Shown here in pieces: positions 11,286 to 21,820 of a stretch of 64,000 nucleotides of DNA. The translations under genes were made by a program, and so were the position numbers. The stretch spans positions 34,403,869 to 34,467,868 of the forward strand of contig CM069438.1 of the NCBI GenBank assembly GCA_035610365.1. The letters are read 5' to 3'. The notes below the pieces were generated by a model. The model was not told the origin of the DNA. It saw only the letters and a list, made by a program, of their open reading frames with translations, and did not search any database. Source of the stretch: Aquatica leii (Eukaryota > Arthropoda > Insecta > Coleoptera > Lampyridae). How positions within the stretch are numbered: the stretch's first letter is position 1; every line of letters starts with the position of its first letter.

Positions 11286-11740
11286 TAACATGGTCAGTAG
11301 TAGAAATTATTGTAAGGAAACCCTCACCCTCCAACTAATTTGAAATACAAAAATTTCTAACTGGAAACTTATTTCTGAGGTGATTGAAAGTGACCATCGA
11401 CGTTTGATTTAACCGCCAAAAATCCTCGACCAGTTCCGATCTCAAAGCGTATCCTTGATGTCAAACGTATAGATCCTGTCAAACTGAACACAGCTGTCAG
11501 CGTCCTCCTTCCTACTTATCTTCCACATGGATCACGATCCTAATTCTATCAACGTCTCCATTGATAAGCTGACCAAGCTAATCTTCGAATCCAGTCACAA
11601 TGGCTTAAACCGAGTTCGTACAAATTCTAGAGCTGGTGTAGCGTGGTGGAGTCCAAAGCTAGATAGGTTAAAGCGAGTAGTAAGAAAGCATACTCAAAAA
11701 AACCCCATCGGAGTTAAAAACTTAATGGCTAAACTGTGAC
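11286..11740 (+). pseudogene. R1-clade endonuclease end / pre-RT linker
   Basis: In shifting plus frames I read SNWKLISEVIESDHRRLI, then a linker ending RVRTNSRAGVAWWSPKLD and RLKRVVRKHTQ. The ESDHRxL motif is the last catalytic block of the endonuclease, and VAWWSPKLDRLKR is the characteristic linker before the RT of R1-type elements. It should lie between 9960 and 10005 but sits after the RT tail, so this is a second copy or a rearrangement. Confidence 0.6.
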
Positions 11741-12694
11741 TTATGTAATTTCGTCAACTAAATAAAACATTAATGTAGTGATTAATTCGCTGTCGGTGAA
11801 TACATTTAACTAATCGACAAATTTGCTTGTTTTGGTTTAATCTTAAGCTAAATTAGATTTGCGTCATCTATTAATGCGTCCTTTTTTGTGTTTTTTTTAA
11901 ATTTTGTGTTATAACAAATTTGAAAAATTTTAAATGTACCGAAGACTTTTAATCACATCCCGTACCGGTTGATTTTGTGTAATAATTTCAGGTTTGTGAC
12001 GTTACAACCCTAAAGGTAGGTTCATTAAGAGTTGTAACTAACCTGATCGGCTTTTGGGTGATCAAGAATCTTAAAATATGCAGTTTTATTAATTAATGCT
12101 TACGCATCTATATGCATCTGTTTGAAAATACTGCATCAACATTTAAAAAAAATTAATTCGCCAAAAAACAAAAACTAATTTTGTTTTTAATGATTTACAA
12201 AACGTTAAACTTTATTATATTATTTTATGTATAATTTTGATATAAAAATATGTCAAAAGAATAAGAATAATGTGAGAAAAAACTTTCAAATCGATAAAGT
12301 CTGCATTATGTTTTAGGAAAAAAAAGTATGATTGCATTATGTTACATCATAGTAACGTTTTGATATCTTTACGCCCTTCTAAAATTTATGAAGTCAATAT
12401 AATGATAAAAAATAAATATAAACGTATTGCTTCTACTTACATTTGAGCTTAAAAAATCTTTGTCAATTCTCATTTTTTATTAAACCATTGCGTTTGAAGT
12501 AAATGCTTTAAAGTTTATTGACAGTTCATTCAATAGAGCTTAAATGATAATGCCATTGGCTCTTCCAATATTAAACGCGTGACGCAAAACAAGATTCTGA
12601 AAATTTCTTTGTAAATCAATTTAACTTTGCTCGGATTTGCAAAGTTTGTACGTTTCTTAATTATTTTTTTTTTAGAAAAAAAAACAATGCATAC
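11741..12694. other. AT-rich intergenic or intronic sequence
   Basis: No motif recognised. If the exon at 12695-12863 belongs to a longer minus-strand gene, this is the start of its next intron. Confidence 0.5.
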
Positions 12695-12863
12695 CTTGAC
12701 AGATTCCTTCGGAATCGCCATGCCGATATCTGCAAAATATTCCTCTTCTCTTATCGCATAGTCTGTGTTGACTGCACGGCTCTCCAACCTGTCGAGGACA
12801 TTCTAAGCATTCATCGCAATCTCTTTGGTTTCCCGGACATGTACAAGGATATGTGCAATTATT
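12695..12863 (-). CDS. Host exon: CCN/IGFBP-like cysteine-rich domain (partial gene)
   Basis: The minus strand has an acceptor (TTCATTTTCAG) ending at 12864, an open exon of 169 bp and a donor (GTATGC) at 12694. The 56 encoded residues include CTYPCTCPGNQRDC, ECLECPRQVGEPCS and LCDKRRGIFCRY...GICQ, with 12 cysteines. The Arg-Gln-x-Gly-Glu-Pro-Cys segment followed by CDxxxGxxC and GICQ is the IGFBP-like module that opens CCN family matricellular proteins; this copy is somewhat short in the middle. Such proteins are secreted and modulate growth-factor and matrix signalling. The exon begins in phase 0 and ends in phase 1. A CRIM1-like or other IGFBP-domain protein is the main alternative. The likely preceding coding exon is at 53863-53979. 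No later exon (for example a VWC domain) was found below 12694. Confidence 0.7.
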
Positions 12864-13649
12864 CTGAAAATGAAATGTCTTAAATGCGAACGTCTCGTAA
12901 TTGACACAAAGATTTTACAATAAAATTTTTTTACGTTTTTTTAAATTAAAAATTATAGATGCCTTTTAGCGTTAGTCCGATTGGTTTTTACTAATCTAAC
13001 AAATTAAGATTCCTTGAAAACACCTGTTTTTCTAACCGAGCTCTTCTTGTTATAATAAAATGCACATTTCTAAGCAATTTTCATTATTATTATAAAACAA
13101 ATTACTCTTTTTCGAATATACAATGCCTACTTTGTGTAACTAATTATTTTTTCGAAAAGCAGTGGTACAAAGCACAACTTTGTGTACTTGAAACTAGTGA
13201 CATTTGTTTGTGTAATATATACGGTAGGTTGTAAGTACTACCTGTCAGATTGACGTATTGACTTTAGTATAATACATTCAAAACAATAGGTTAAATTTAA
13301 AATTATAAAGTAGGCAGATGCAGATCGTTGTTACCAACTATGAAAAAACTAAAAAAATCAGGATCACTAAAGAGTCATAAGACCTACATTCTTAAATAGT
13401 TTAGAAATAAAATGATTTAATATTTTTTGCACGTTTATTGCAATTTTTATTGCAAATGTTTAAATGGTCGACGTCTTCGGTCTCGTAATCACCTATACGC
13501 TCGTAAATTGAATTTTGAACCATCAGGAGCATATCCCTAGTAATATTGTTGGTTTCTTGAAACATGCAATTTTCCAAATCATTATAATAAATAAATAAAA
13601 TTATGGTAATAAATAATACAAATTAAGTCCGTAGTTCCGAACTAAAGAT
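12864..13649. other. AT-rich intron sequence, nothing recognised
   Basis: It lies upstream of the CCN-like exon on its strand. No open frame or repeat end was identified. Confidence 0.4.
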
Positions 13650-14030
13650 ATACCTAAACGACGACCTGTCAACAAATGAAAAAAATATACAAAGAATAAT
13701 ACAAAAACTAGTCAAAAAAAAGCAACAAAACAAAAAACAGTGAAAGTAGTCTATCAGAAGCTAGATCGGTAACAATGAAACTTGGATCTCAAACAGAAAC
13801 TAGAGAAAAGCTACAAAAAGTAAAGTACATCGGTCCAAGGACTATCAAAAAACGACTAAAAGAGAAATGTAGAAGATGGCATATAAGAAAATCGACAAAC
13901 GCAAGGAATATGGACGCCAATAAGCATAAATGAAATAGACTAGAAACATGGAATATTAACAGTATAAATGGTAAAGAAAAAGAACTTATTCAAAAAATTA
14001 AGAAATCTACGTATATCAAAAATTATATAG
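13650..14030 (+). pseudogene. LINE fragment with endonuclease start
   Basis: At 13952 the plus frame reads TWNINSINGKEKELIQKI, the opening strand of a LINE apurinic-like endonuclease (TWN...K-E-x-EL). The preceding A-rich 300 bp encode a basic Lys/Arg/Gln-rich stretch such as KYIGPRTIKKRLKEK. The match ends after about 25 residues at AAATCTACG. No RT follows. The clade is uncertain; the wording resembles RTE-type elements. Confidence 0.4.
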
Positions 14031-14432
14031 AAAAATATTTTTTAAACAAGTTAGGTTTGGAATTTTCATTTTCTACAATTGACAACTCACGTTACGCACG
14101 ATTATAGACGTCCGTATATGTCAGAATGTTGCTATTATGCATCTCACAAACATTTGCCAGTAGATTTTTCCTTACATATCTTTGCTTTTGTCTTTGTGTT
14201 TGCTTTATTAAGTATTTACGTATTATTATAAGTAAACTTATTTTTATTCAATATGTAAATATGTGATTATTTTTAATTTTTGTTAACGTGAGTGCCTTTT
14301 AAATAGACTGAGGTTTTTGAGATTTGTATAGATTTGTCAAATTTTTAATTTTTAGCTATTAATTTCGATTTTCGGTTACAGTTCACGACATAATAAAATA
14401 CATTTTTTGTAATAATTGATCTTCAATGCAAA
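14031..14432. other. AT-rich 3' flank of the Penelope-like element
   Basis: Non-coding sequence that may contain the 3' untranslated part of the minus-strand Penelope-like element. No terminal repeat of that element could be delimited. Confidence 0.35.
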
Positions 14433-15416
14433 TCAGTGTGTAAGCGTTGTTTGAATTTGAACGTATTTCTTTTGTAAAAGACGCGGTATTCGAGTTGGTT
14501 TTATTCGTTTCGTGCACTTTGGAATCGTTTGAGTAATTTCACTATAATTTAATAAAGTTATCTTGTGACCTGTAGTAAAATGATGTTTAGCTTTAGACTT
14601 GGAAATATTCCTTTTCCTTATACAACGATCATGTTCTGAAATGCGAGTAATGACGGAACGACTGGTTTCACCAATGTAGACTAAACCACAAGAACAAGGA
14701 ATTTGGTATACACCTTGAAATGAAAGTGTAGAAAATTTGTTTTTAGGAGAAGGAAGAATCTGAGAGATTTTGCCTGTCGAGTTCAATATTGGTTTAATAC
14801 CATTCTTACGAAGGAATTTCCTTATTTGATCTGTAACCTTGTGAATGTAGGGTAAAAAGGCCAATTTCGAGTTGGATTCGGGAGTAAAAATGTCATTAGG
14901 TAATCGAGTACGAGAATGTAAACGACGATATATAACTCTATAAATATCTCGCCTTACATAACCATTGTTTACTAAGGTTCTAGTAAGATGACGGAGTTCT
15001 GAGTCTAGATTCTCAGATTGGCAAATAGAAAAGGCACAATAGACCAAAGATTCAATAACAGAACGTTTCTGTGCAGGATGATGATGCGACGAAGCATAAA
15101 GATATCTGTCCGTATGGGTGGGTTTGCAATAAACAGAATGGCCCAGAAGTCCGTCGGGCTTACGAGTCACAAGAACGTCAAGAAATGGAAGAGAACCATT
15201 AATTTCGATTTCCATAGTAAATTTGATATCTAAGTGTTGATTGTTAAGATGATCAAGAAACTTAGACAATTCAAGATTACCATGAGAACAAACAATAAAC
15301 GTGTCGTCAACATATCTAAACCACACCTTAGGTTTTAATATTGATGATTCCAAAGCAACCGTTTCAAAGGATTCCATAAAAATGTTAGCTACAACAGATG
15401 ATAGAAGAGAACACAT
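14433..15416 (-). pseudogene. PLE RT C-terminal half with GIY-YIG endonuclease
   Basis: The 327-residue frame starts CSLLSSVVANIFMESFE, continues to the catalytic WFRYVDDTFIV (residues about 32-42, YVDD), and has LPFLDVLVTRK (about residues 72-82). Toward the C-terminus, GVYQIPCSCGLVYIGETS with a following Arg and SEHDRCIRK form the GIY-YIG nuclease, where the two Tyr and the Arg/Glu of the fold are visible. A Cys-Ser-Cys insert between the GIY- and YIG-equivalent motifs is typical of PLE nucleases. The enzyme copies RNA and nicks the target. The domain itself looks intact, so this part decayed little. The stop at 14433 is natural. Confidence 0.9.
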
Positions 15417-16457
15417 AGCAGCACCAGAAGTTTGTTCGTAAAACTTGTTATCAAATTAGAAATAAGTAGAAGATAGACACTTTTTAATAAAAGGAACCAA
15501 ACTCCTTGCCACGTTGAGACAGAATCTGTTTGATGATAATAAGCGAATCCTGAATAGAAACTTTAGTAAAAAGTGAAGTAACATCAAAGCTCACGAGAAG
15601 ATCTTGGGGTTCAAGTTTTATAGTTTCTAGACGTTGAATAAAATGCTGAGAGTTGAGAAAAGTGCGAAGAAGTTTTACCTGTAGACTCGCAAAGTTTGTT
15701 GGACAAGAACTTGGCTAGCTTGTAGGTGGGAGATTGGATAGGACTAACGATTGGTCGAAAAGGAATACCTTGTTTGTGAATTTTGGGAAGTCCGTATAGA
15801 CGAGGTGGTTTAGAATCTGATGGGGTAAGTCGACGTTAGTTTCAGTAGGTAGATTCGAAGATTTGATGATTTGGCTAACCTCACGTTCAATCCTCGAAGT
15901 GGGGTTGTGGGTTAGAAGAGCGTAAATTTCCTCAGACAAAATAGAATTGATTCTCGTAACATATTCAATTTGGTTCAAAACTACTGTGGCGTTGCTTTTG
16001 TCGGCTGGAAGAATAATAATATCAGGGTTTTTACGAAAACTTTTTAGAGCTGACTGTTCCAACTTAGAAATGTTGGATTTAGGAATTTTAGATGCTTCAA
16101 GGATTTTTCCATTGTTAATACGAATGGGATCTGAGATGTGGCAAGGAAAATGTCTTATAGAAGACCCAACAGCACATAAAATATTTTCTTTAGGAATACG
16201 TTTAGGAGCAACCGCAAAATTTAAACCCCTAGAGAGCACCGATTCCTGTTCTGAAGTGAGAACCAAACTAGATAAATTGACAACCGTCTTTACGGAGTTA
16301 GTAGTAGATGAAACTTTACGATTCTTGGATTCGAATAATTTAAACTTTTTGAGATGATCTTCAGTGGTTAGTCGTAGAGTGGTATCAAACTGCTGGTAAG
16401 TAATGTTGTCGAAGAGTTTCCAATCATCCGGGGGTATTCCGAGAAAGCATAGAAATG
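15417..16457 (-). pseudogene. PLE polyprotein, N-terminal region and RT 5' part
   Basis: Open frame text includes GIPPDDWKLFDNITYQQF, SVLSRGLNFAVAPKRIP, then DIIILPADKSNATVVLN. The Leu-Ser-x-Gly-Leu-x-Phe...Pro block and the PADKSNATVV block are the two hallmarks of PLE proteins upstream of and at the start of the RT. After a frame break at 15715, another frame gives SFDVTSLFTKVSIQDSL, RT motif A, at about 15540-15600. At least two frameshifts and stops lie between 15715 and 15417. Together with the following open frame it forms a single dead gene. Confidence 0.8.
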
Positions 16458-16574
16458 ATCAAACACCCCAATAACTGCAATCGTTTTTTTTATATATATA
16501 TTTGACTGCCAGCACTCGTTGCGAACAGCTGAGCTCTTCCTGCGATCTTAATGCTGTAAAGCGAATTCGATCCA

Positions 16575-17037
16575 TGTTACCTTCCGACGTCGGACGGCGG
16601 CAAAGGGGGCGGCGACTAACGGCGGATCGCGGCGCGTTTTTAGGCAAGCGAGAGCGCGGTTTCCGTAAGAAAACGATTGCAGTTTAATAATATATTGATA
16701 CAGGATAACATATATACAAAAAATACTAAGAATACAGAATATATATATATAAATCGACAAACGCACGAACTACGTGGTAGTAGACAGCGGCCAGGCCTCG
16801 ATCTGCCTACTCCTGGTGACGCGTACTCGGATCTGAATTAGTTCTTGTGCCGGACGGCCAGACTCAGTCGCTCATTAAGTGGAGGTGTCCTTTACAGCAC
16901 AAGATTCCTAATTCGGAATGCTTCTGCTGGCTGCGGGTCCCGGTTTTAAAGGCTGCAATTGCCCTGGGGTGGTTTGAAGTGGCGGGGGATCGGCGATGTT
17001 CGCGATGGAAGCGTCGGTAGAGGTGGAAGCGGTATCA
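16575..17037 (-). repeat. 3' LTR of gypsy element
   Basis: 463 bp, plus-strand view TGTTACCTTCCG...GCGGTATCA. On the element strand the LTR starts TGATACCGC and ends GGTAACA. Its first 130 bp also encode the integrase C-terminus. It contains an AT-rich block (TATATATATATA) near 16740 that may include promoter or polyadenylation signals. Confidence 0.95.
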
Positions 17038-20000
17038 GTCCCCCCCGGTCTGGAGACGGTTCCATCGGGTTCTGGCTCTTGAGGGGCTGGCCTGAGATCG
17101 TGGATGTGGATCTTGGCAAAGTTCCCGTTATCTCTATCGATCCAGTACGCATTTGTACCCGCTGTTTGCACGATGGGGAAAGGTCCGACCCATTTTGGTT
17201 GGAAGCATGAGCGGGTGGTCGCGCTGTGGTTCCGTTCCATCACCATCTGGCCAATTTCAAATTGGGTTTTAGAGGGGCCGTAGTTGGCGTACCTGGATCG
17301 GTACCGATGTTGGTTTCGATGTATTCGGTGTATGCGATTTTCTCAATCCTCGCCTTGGTTACCGGTTGGTGGACGTGCTGCTTCTCGTAGTTCTCCTGGA
17401 CGCGGGAGTTCGTACCCTAACAGCGCTTCGCTAGGCGACACCCCTGTTGCCGCATTCTTTCGAATTCTGAGGTTGTACAGAACTATCGGTAATACTTGCG
17501 TCCATTGCTTAGGGTCTTTGCCGCCTAGGTGGATTCTGAGCCCTTTCTTAATCTCCTGATTTCGCCTCTCTACTGGGTTCGCTTGTGGGTGGAATATTGG
17601 AGTCGTCCAATGATGGCAGCCCCAACGGCGAAGCGAGTCGTCCCACATGCTGGAGATAAACTGTGGGCCATTATCAGTGATGATGGTTTTCGGGTAACCA
17701 AATCGATTAAAAACTTCGTTTTCTAATAGGCGAGCTACTGGTTGGCTGGTGGTTTGCGTTAGTGGATACGCTTCTACCCATCTGCTAAAAAGATCTGTTA
17801 CCACTAACATCCACCGCTCTTTGATTTGCGTCGGGACGTACGGACCCATAAGGTCAATGGATACGGCTTCCCATGGATGCGTTGGTTGCCTCGGTCTTAC
17901 TGTGGCTTGGTCTTGGATGGGTCCTCTTTTGCATGCCGCGCATACCCAACAAGATTTTACGTACTTCTGTACGTCGGCTTTAATGTTTAACCAGAAGTAA
18001 CGCAGTTGGATTGCTCTGGTAGTTTCCTCCGCTCCCGGGTGTCCAGCCGTTGGGTCGTCGTGGTATGCGAACATTACTGCCTCCTCCGCTTGTGCCGGTA
18101 CAACCATGACTTTCCGATCTTCCCGCAATTTATAAAGAACGCCGTCTTCAACCACGAATTGTCGATGTAGTTCGAGGTCGTCCTCTGGAATTGGTCGCGT
18201 TTTTACCCTTTCCCAAATGCGCATTGTTGTGGAGGTTGCCGGGTCTTGTTGTTGGGTTTCTTTTACCCGGGTTGGCAGCTCGGCTATTGTGACGTGCATC
18301 GTCACTGGGTGCTCGGGTGGCAACAATCGGCTGGTCTCTGACACCTTTTCCTCGACTTGCTTATCTGCGGGGTTGCGAGACAAGTGATCTGGGAGTTCAT
18401 TGGTGTTCCCGGCGCAGTGTTTGATATCAAAAGTGTACTCTTGGAGTAGTAGGGACCACCGCGTGAGCTTGCTTCGGGTGTCTTTCATCTTGTTTAGCCA
18501 CAAAAGAGCCTTGCTATCGATGACGAGAAGGAATCGACGGTCTTCCAGGTAGGGACGATACTTCTTTATCGCCCAGATAACCGCCAAACACTCTTGCTCG
18601 TTGACGTGGTACCGTTGCTCGTGTGGTTGTAGTTTAGCACTCGCGTAGCTGATGATTTGGCGGTTGTTCAGTCCTTCTTGGTAAAGGACCGCTGCGATGC
18701 CGACTCCGCTCGCGTCCGTTTGCAGCACGAAGGGTTTGGTAAAGTCTGGGCGGCTTAGTTTTAGTTCGCCTTTGATGACTTCTTTCGTTTGGCGAAACGC
18801 ATTCTCGGCCGCTGGCGTCCAAGCGAATTTAGATTTGGTAGACAACATATCATTAAGCGGCGCTTGGATCTGTGCGCAGTTAGGGATGTACTCTCGTAAC
18901 CAGTTACACAACCCTAGGAAACGTCGTAGTTGCTTTCTGGTTGTAGGCTTGTCGGCAGCCGTGAGAGCTTCTACGTGTTCGGGCAGCGGACTGTTGCCTT
19001 CAGTGGTCACGATATGCCCGAGATAGGTGATGGTGTCGACGCCAAGTTTACATTTTTCGAGAGATAATCGTAGGTGGTGTTGCTGCAACCTTTCGAACAC
19101 AAGACGCAAGTGCTGAACGTGGTCTTCCCAGGAGTCGGAATAAATTATAATATCGTCCAGGTACACTAACACGAATTGACGTAGAAACCCTGGAAACACT
19201 TCTTGGGTCATAAGTCTCTGGAAACTGGTCGGGGCGTTCTTCAATCCGAAAGGCATTACGCGAAACTGGTATGCCGCTCCATCGGGTGTCGTGAATGCCG
19301 TAAGTGGTTTGGAGGCCGGGTCTAGTGGTACTTGCCAGTACCCGCTCTTTAAATCCAGAGTTGAGAACACCTTGGCCGAACCAAGATCTCTGAGTGTTTC
19401 GGGTATTATCGGCAAGCTAGAGCTCTCGTCGTACGTCTGTTCGTTCAGGCGACGGTAGTCGACGCAAAATCGGGATTTTCCGTCCTTTTTCTTCACGATT
19501 ACGATTGGAGAGCAATAATTAGATGTTGTGGGTTCTATAATTCCATCGGCCAACATCGTTTCTACTTCTCGCGCCATAATCGTTTTCTTTTCGGGTGAGT
19601 ACCGGTACGGTGGGATTCGAAACGGCACGTCCTTCTTTAGTCGAATCACGTGTTTTGTAGTAGTTGTGGTGGTAGGAGGCCCCGTTGAGTGGAACGTGTC
19701 TGCGAAGGTTTCTAGCATCTGGTCGAGTTGTTTACGATGTTCTACCGGGAAGCCGTGCGTGATGTTGGCAGCCGTCAGGTGTTTTGTACGGCCCGCGTCT
19801 CTTTTCTGGTTCCAGTAGACCGTTCTTCTTGTGGATTGCACGCAACGTCGCTCATAATCTATTATGGCTTTTTGTTGCTGCAGCCACACTTGTCCGAGGA
19901 TGGCGGGGACCTGTAGTTCTGGTGCTACTAAGAACGGTATACTAAGATCTGTTCCGGCAATGCTGCAATCGACTTCCGCTTGACCAACAATTAGCAGTTG

Positions 20001-20172
20001 TTGCCCTGGTTTGGGAAGATCTGCCGATTGGAGTTCACATGGTTGGTACTTCACGCGCTCGCTTTGTCTCAGGAAGTTGTGGCTGGACCCCGTGTCTACC
20101 AGAGCGGCTAGCTCGTAGTTGTTAACCGTAATTTGAATGGTGGGCAGACGGATCCCGGTAGAAAGATTGTTT
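16908..20172 (-). pseudogene. Gypsy Pol: protease, RT, RNase H, integrase (one stop)
   Basis: Pol opens in the -1 frame relative to gag near 20172. The protease active site LVDTGSSHNF is at about 20110-20080. RT follows, with motif A STLDLKSGYWQVPL, RVMPFGLKNAPTSFQ and catalytic YLDDIIIYS. RNase H begins FVLQTDASGVGIAAVL. The integrase has an HHCC zinc site (AGHPG...CWVCAACK), then SIDLMGP (Asp), IITDNGPQFISS (Asp) and NPVERRNQEI (Glu). A TGA at 17343-17345 interrupts the frame after TGNQGED. Downstream the same frame runs on through the GPF/Y-like PKWVGPFPIV and ends at 16908, inside the LTR. It copies and inserts the element. Apart from the stop, every catalytic residue appears to be present. 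Confidence 0.9.
17038..17052 (-). other. Polypurine tract
   Basis: The minus strand reads GACCGGGGGGGAC directly before the 3' LTR. A run of seven G's beside the LTR is where plus-strand DNA synthesis of LTR elements starts. Confidence 0.7.
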
Positions 20173-21022
20173 ATTGTGGCCGAGAATCGTTGCGTGCCTC
20201 AGCCACTTGGAAGTTTTCCGAGTTGGCGTTTCTGCGTTCCCGCAAAGTTGGGCAGTCCCGATGATAATGTCGTCTTGGGCAGTAGTGGCATTGTGGTACG
20301 CTGGTGGTCGATGGTTCTTCCGGTTTTGTTGCGGTTATATTACGTGAGGGTTGTTGGTTCTTCACTACAGTTTCCAATGAGGTGGCGGCTTAGACCAGCT
20401 GTAGTAGAGATGTCGGTTTCGACATTACAAAGTACGGTAGTAAACTTGGGTTTAACATTTCTACAAACATGGCGACGTGTTCTTCAGTTTCTATGCCGAG
20501 CCGATTCCCCAGCTTCTGCTTCTGCTGCAAGAACTCGGATACTGTTTCGTTGGCGGATTGTTTGCGGCCGTAAAACTGCGCTTTCAGTTGTGAAATGATT
20601 TGCACTGAGTCGTACTTTTCTAAGAGTAGCGTCTTAAACTGTAGAAAACTCGACACAAATTCTGAATAGGTCTTCCACCACGTGGATGCTTCTTTGATTA
20701 ACGTCTGTTGAATGATTTTCAAGCGGTGGTCTTCGGTCATCTGGTTGGCTTCAAAATGCTTTTCGAGTGTTGAGATAAATCTTGCGGGATCTTCCATGTA
20801 ATTTCCGCTAAACGTGGGTAATTCTTCGTTAGCGGGTGCCAGTAGTAATTTGCGCAGGTTGCTTAGCACTTTGTCTACTGGTTCTTCGGTCTTAATTGAT
20901 GTATGTTGGGCGCCACTGGAGTTTACCGGGTCCAGGCCGGGGTTGAGGTTGGATGTCATTTCGACGGATTGTTTTTCTGTTTCTGCACAGCTAGCGGCGG
21001 CGAGACTTCTTGTCGTTGGCAT
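20168..21022 (-). pseudogene. Gypsy Gag (one in-frame stop)
   Basis: I place the start at the ATG at 21022 (MPTTRSLAAASCAETEKQ), downstream of the primer binding site; an upstream ATG at 21154 lies inside the LTR and is unlikely. The capsid region shows LPTFSGNYMEDPARFISTL, TEDHRLKIIQQTL and ASTWWKTYS, typical of gypsy capsids. A TAA at 20390-20392 interrupts it after LLQLV; the same frame then continues to a zinc knuckle CHYCPRRHYHRDC and ends with TAA at 20168. Pol is entered by a -1 shift near this end. Gag forms the virus-like particle. The single stop suggests very recent inactivation. Confidence 0.85.
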
Positions 21023-21060
21023 CTTAGGTGTGGGTTTGGAGCACGTTGCTTCCGGACGAG

Positions 21061-21080
21061 CCCCACGTTCAGGGCGCCAA
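21061..21080 (-). other. Primer binding site of gypsy element
   Basis: The minus strand reads TTGGCGCCCTGAACGTGGGG starting two bases after the 5' LTR. The TGGCGCCC start is the usual tRNA-complementary sequence of such elements. Confidence 0.85.
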
Positions 21081-21081
21081 T

Positions 21082-21544
21082 TGTTACCTTCCGACGTCGG
21101 GCGGCGGCGAAGGGGGCGGCGACTAACGGCGGATCGCGGCGCGTTTTTAGGCAAGCGAGAGCGCGGTTTCCGTAAGAAAACGATTGCAGTTTAATAATAT
21201 ATTGATACAGGATAACATATATACAAAAAATACTAAGAATACAGAATATATATATATAAATCGACAAACGCACGAACTACGTGGTAGTAGACAGCGGCCA
21301 GGCCTCGATCTGCCTACTCCTGGTGACGCGTACTCGGATCTGAATTAGTTCTTGTGCCGGACGGCCAGACTCAGTCGCCCATTAAGTGGAGGTGTCTTTT
21401 ACAGCACAAGATTCCTAATTCGGAATGCTTCTGCTGGCTGCGGGTCCCGGTTTTAAAGGCTGCAATTGCCCTGGGGTGGTTTGAAGTGGCGGGGGATCGG
21501 CGATGTTCGCGATGGAAGCGTCGGTAGAGGTGGAAGCGGTATCA
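21082..21544 (-). repeat. 5' LTR of gypsy element
   Basis: 463 bp, differing from the 3' LTR at four sites by my reading (two near the TGTTACC edge, two near the middle). It is followed by the target duplication TCCA at 21545. Confidence 0.95.
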
Positions 21545-21548
21545 TCCA

Positions 21549-21820
21549 AGTGTTTAAGTCGGCGGTGCGTGTGTATTTCATATACTCAAGCCGCCGTTTA
21601 TATTGCTGTTTCCTGATTGGTCCATGCGTTTTAAACGCAACTAATCTGATTTTTTCTATAAACGTTATTTATTTAATCTAAATTTATGTTTTTTTAAGCA
21701 CTTTTTCAGCTAGTCTTTTACAAGACTTTGATTTAAAAGAATTTTTATTAAATAAATGCTTTTTTAAGCAAGTTTATTTCAGCTGTTTTTTTCATAAGAC
21801 TTTTTAAAAGAATTTTTGAC
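21549..21820 (+). other. Jockey 5' untranslated region (right part)
   Basis: Non-coding sequence between the gypsy insertion and the ORF1 ATG. It contains two related segments with TTTTTTAAGCA and TTTCAGCTGTT-like text about 70 bp apart (21690-21760 and 21760-21810), which resemble the small repeats found in LINE 5' UTRs. Confidence 0.5.

Larger units (their letters stand above)
14433..16457 (-). mobile_element. Penelope-like element (PLE), broken
   Basis: Minus-strand frames read in order as PLE N-terminal region, reverse transcriptase and GIY-YIG endonuclease, the standard PLE protein. The frame is open from about 16457 to 15715, broken between 15715 and 15417, and open again from 15416 to 14433. 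PLEs are retroelements distinct from LTR elements and LINEs. The 5' end is cut at about 16457, where an in-frame stop lies next to AT-rich sequence and the jockey/gypsy nest begins. No second copy is present. Confidence 0.85.
16575..21544 (-). mobile_element. Ty3/gypsy LTR retrotransposon, near-intact, young
   Basis: The element is 4970 bp, on the minus strand, with 463-bp LTRs at both ends that differ at 4 positions by my reading (about 99% identical). The ends are TG...CA. The 4-bp target TCCA is duplicated at 16571-16574 and 21545-21548. A primer binding site, gag, protease, RT, RNase H, integrase and a G-rich polypurine tract are all in place; no env is seen. It is inserted in the 5' region of a jockey element. 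Two single in-frame stops (gag 20390, integrase 17343) are the main damage. Its GC content is clearly higher than that of the surrounding sequence. Confidence 0.95.

Noticed and set aside
15947-16357. 136-residue plus-strand frame
   Set aside because: It is antisense to the Penelope-like N-terminal region, which has family motifs on the minus strand.
17284-20598. Several plus-strand frames of 60-150 residues
   Set aside because: They are shadows of the gypsy gag and pol on the minus strand.
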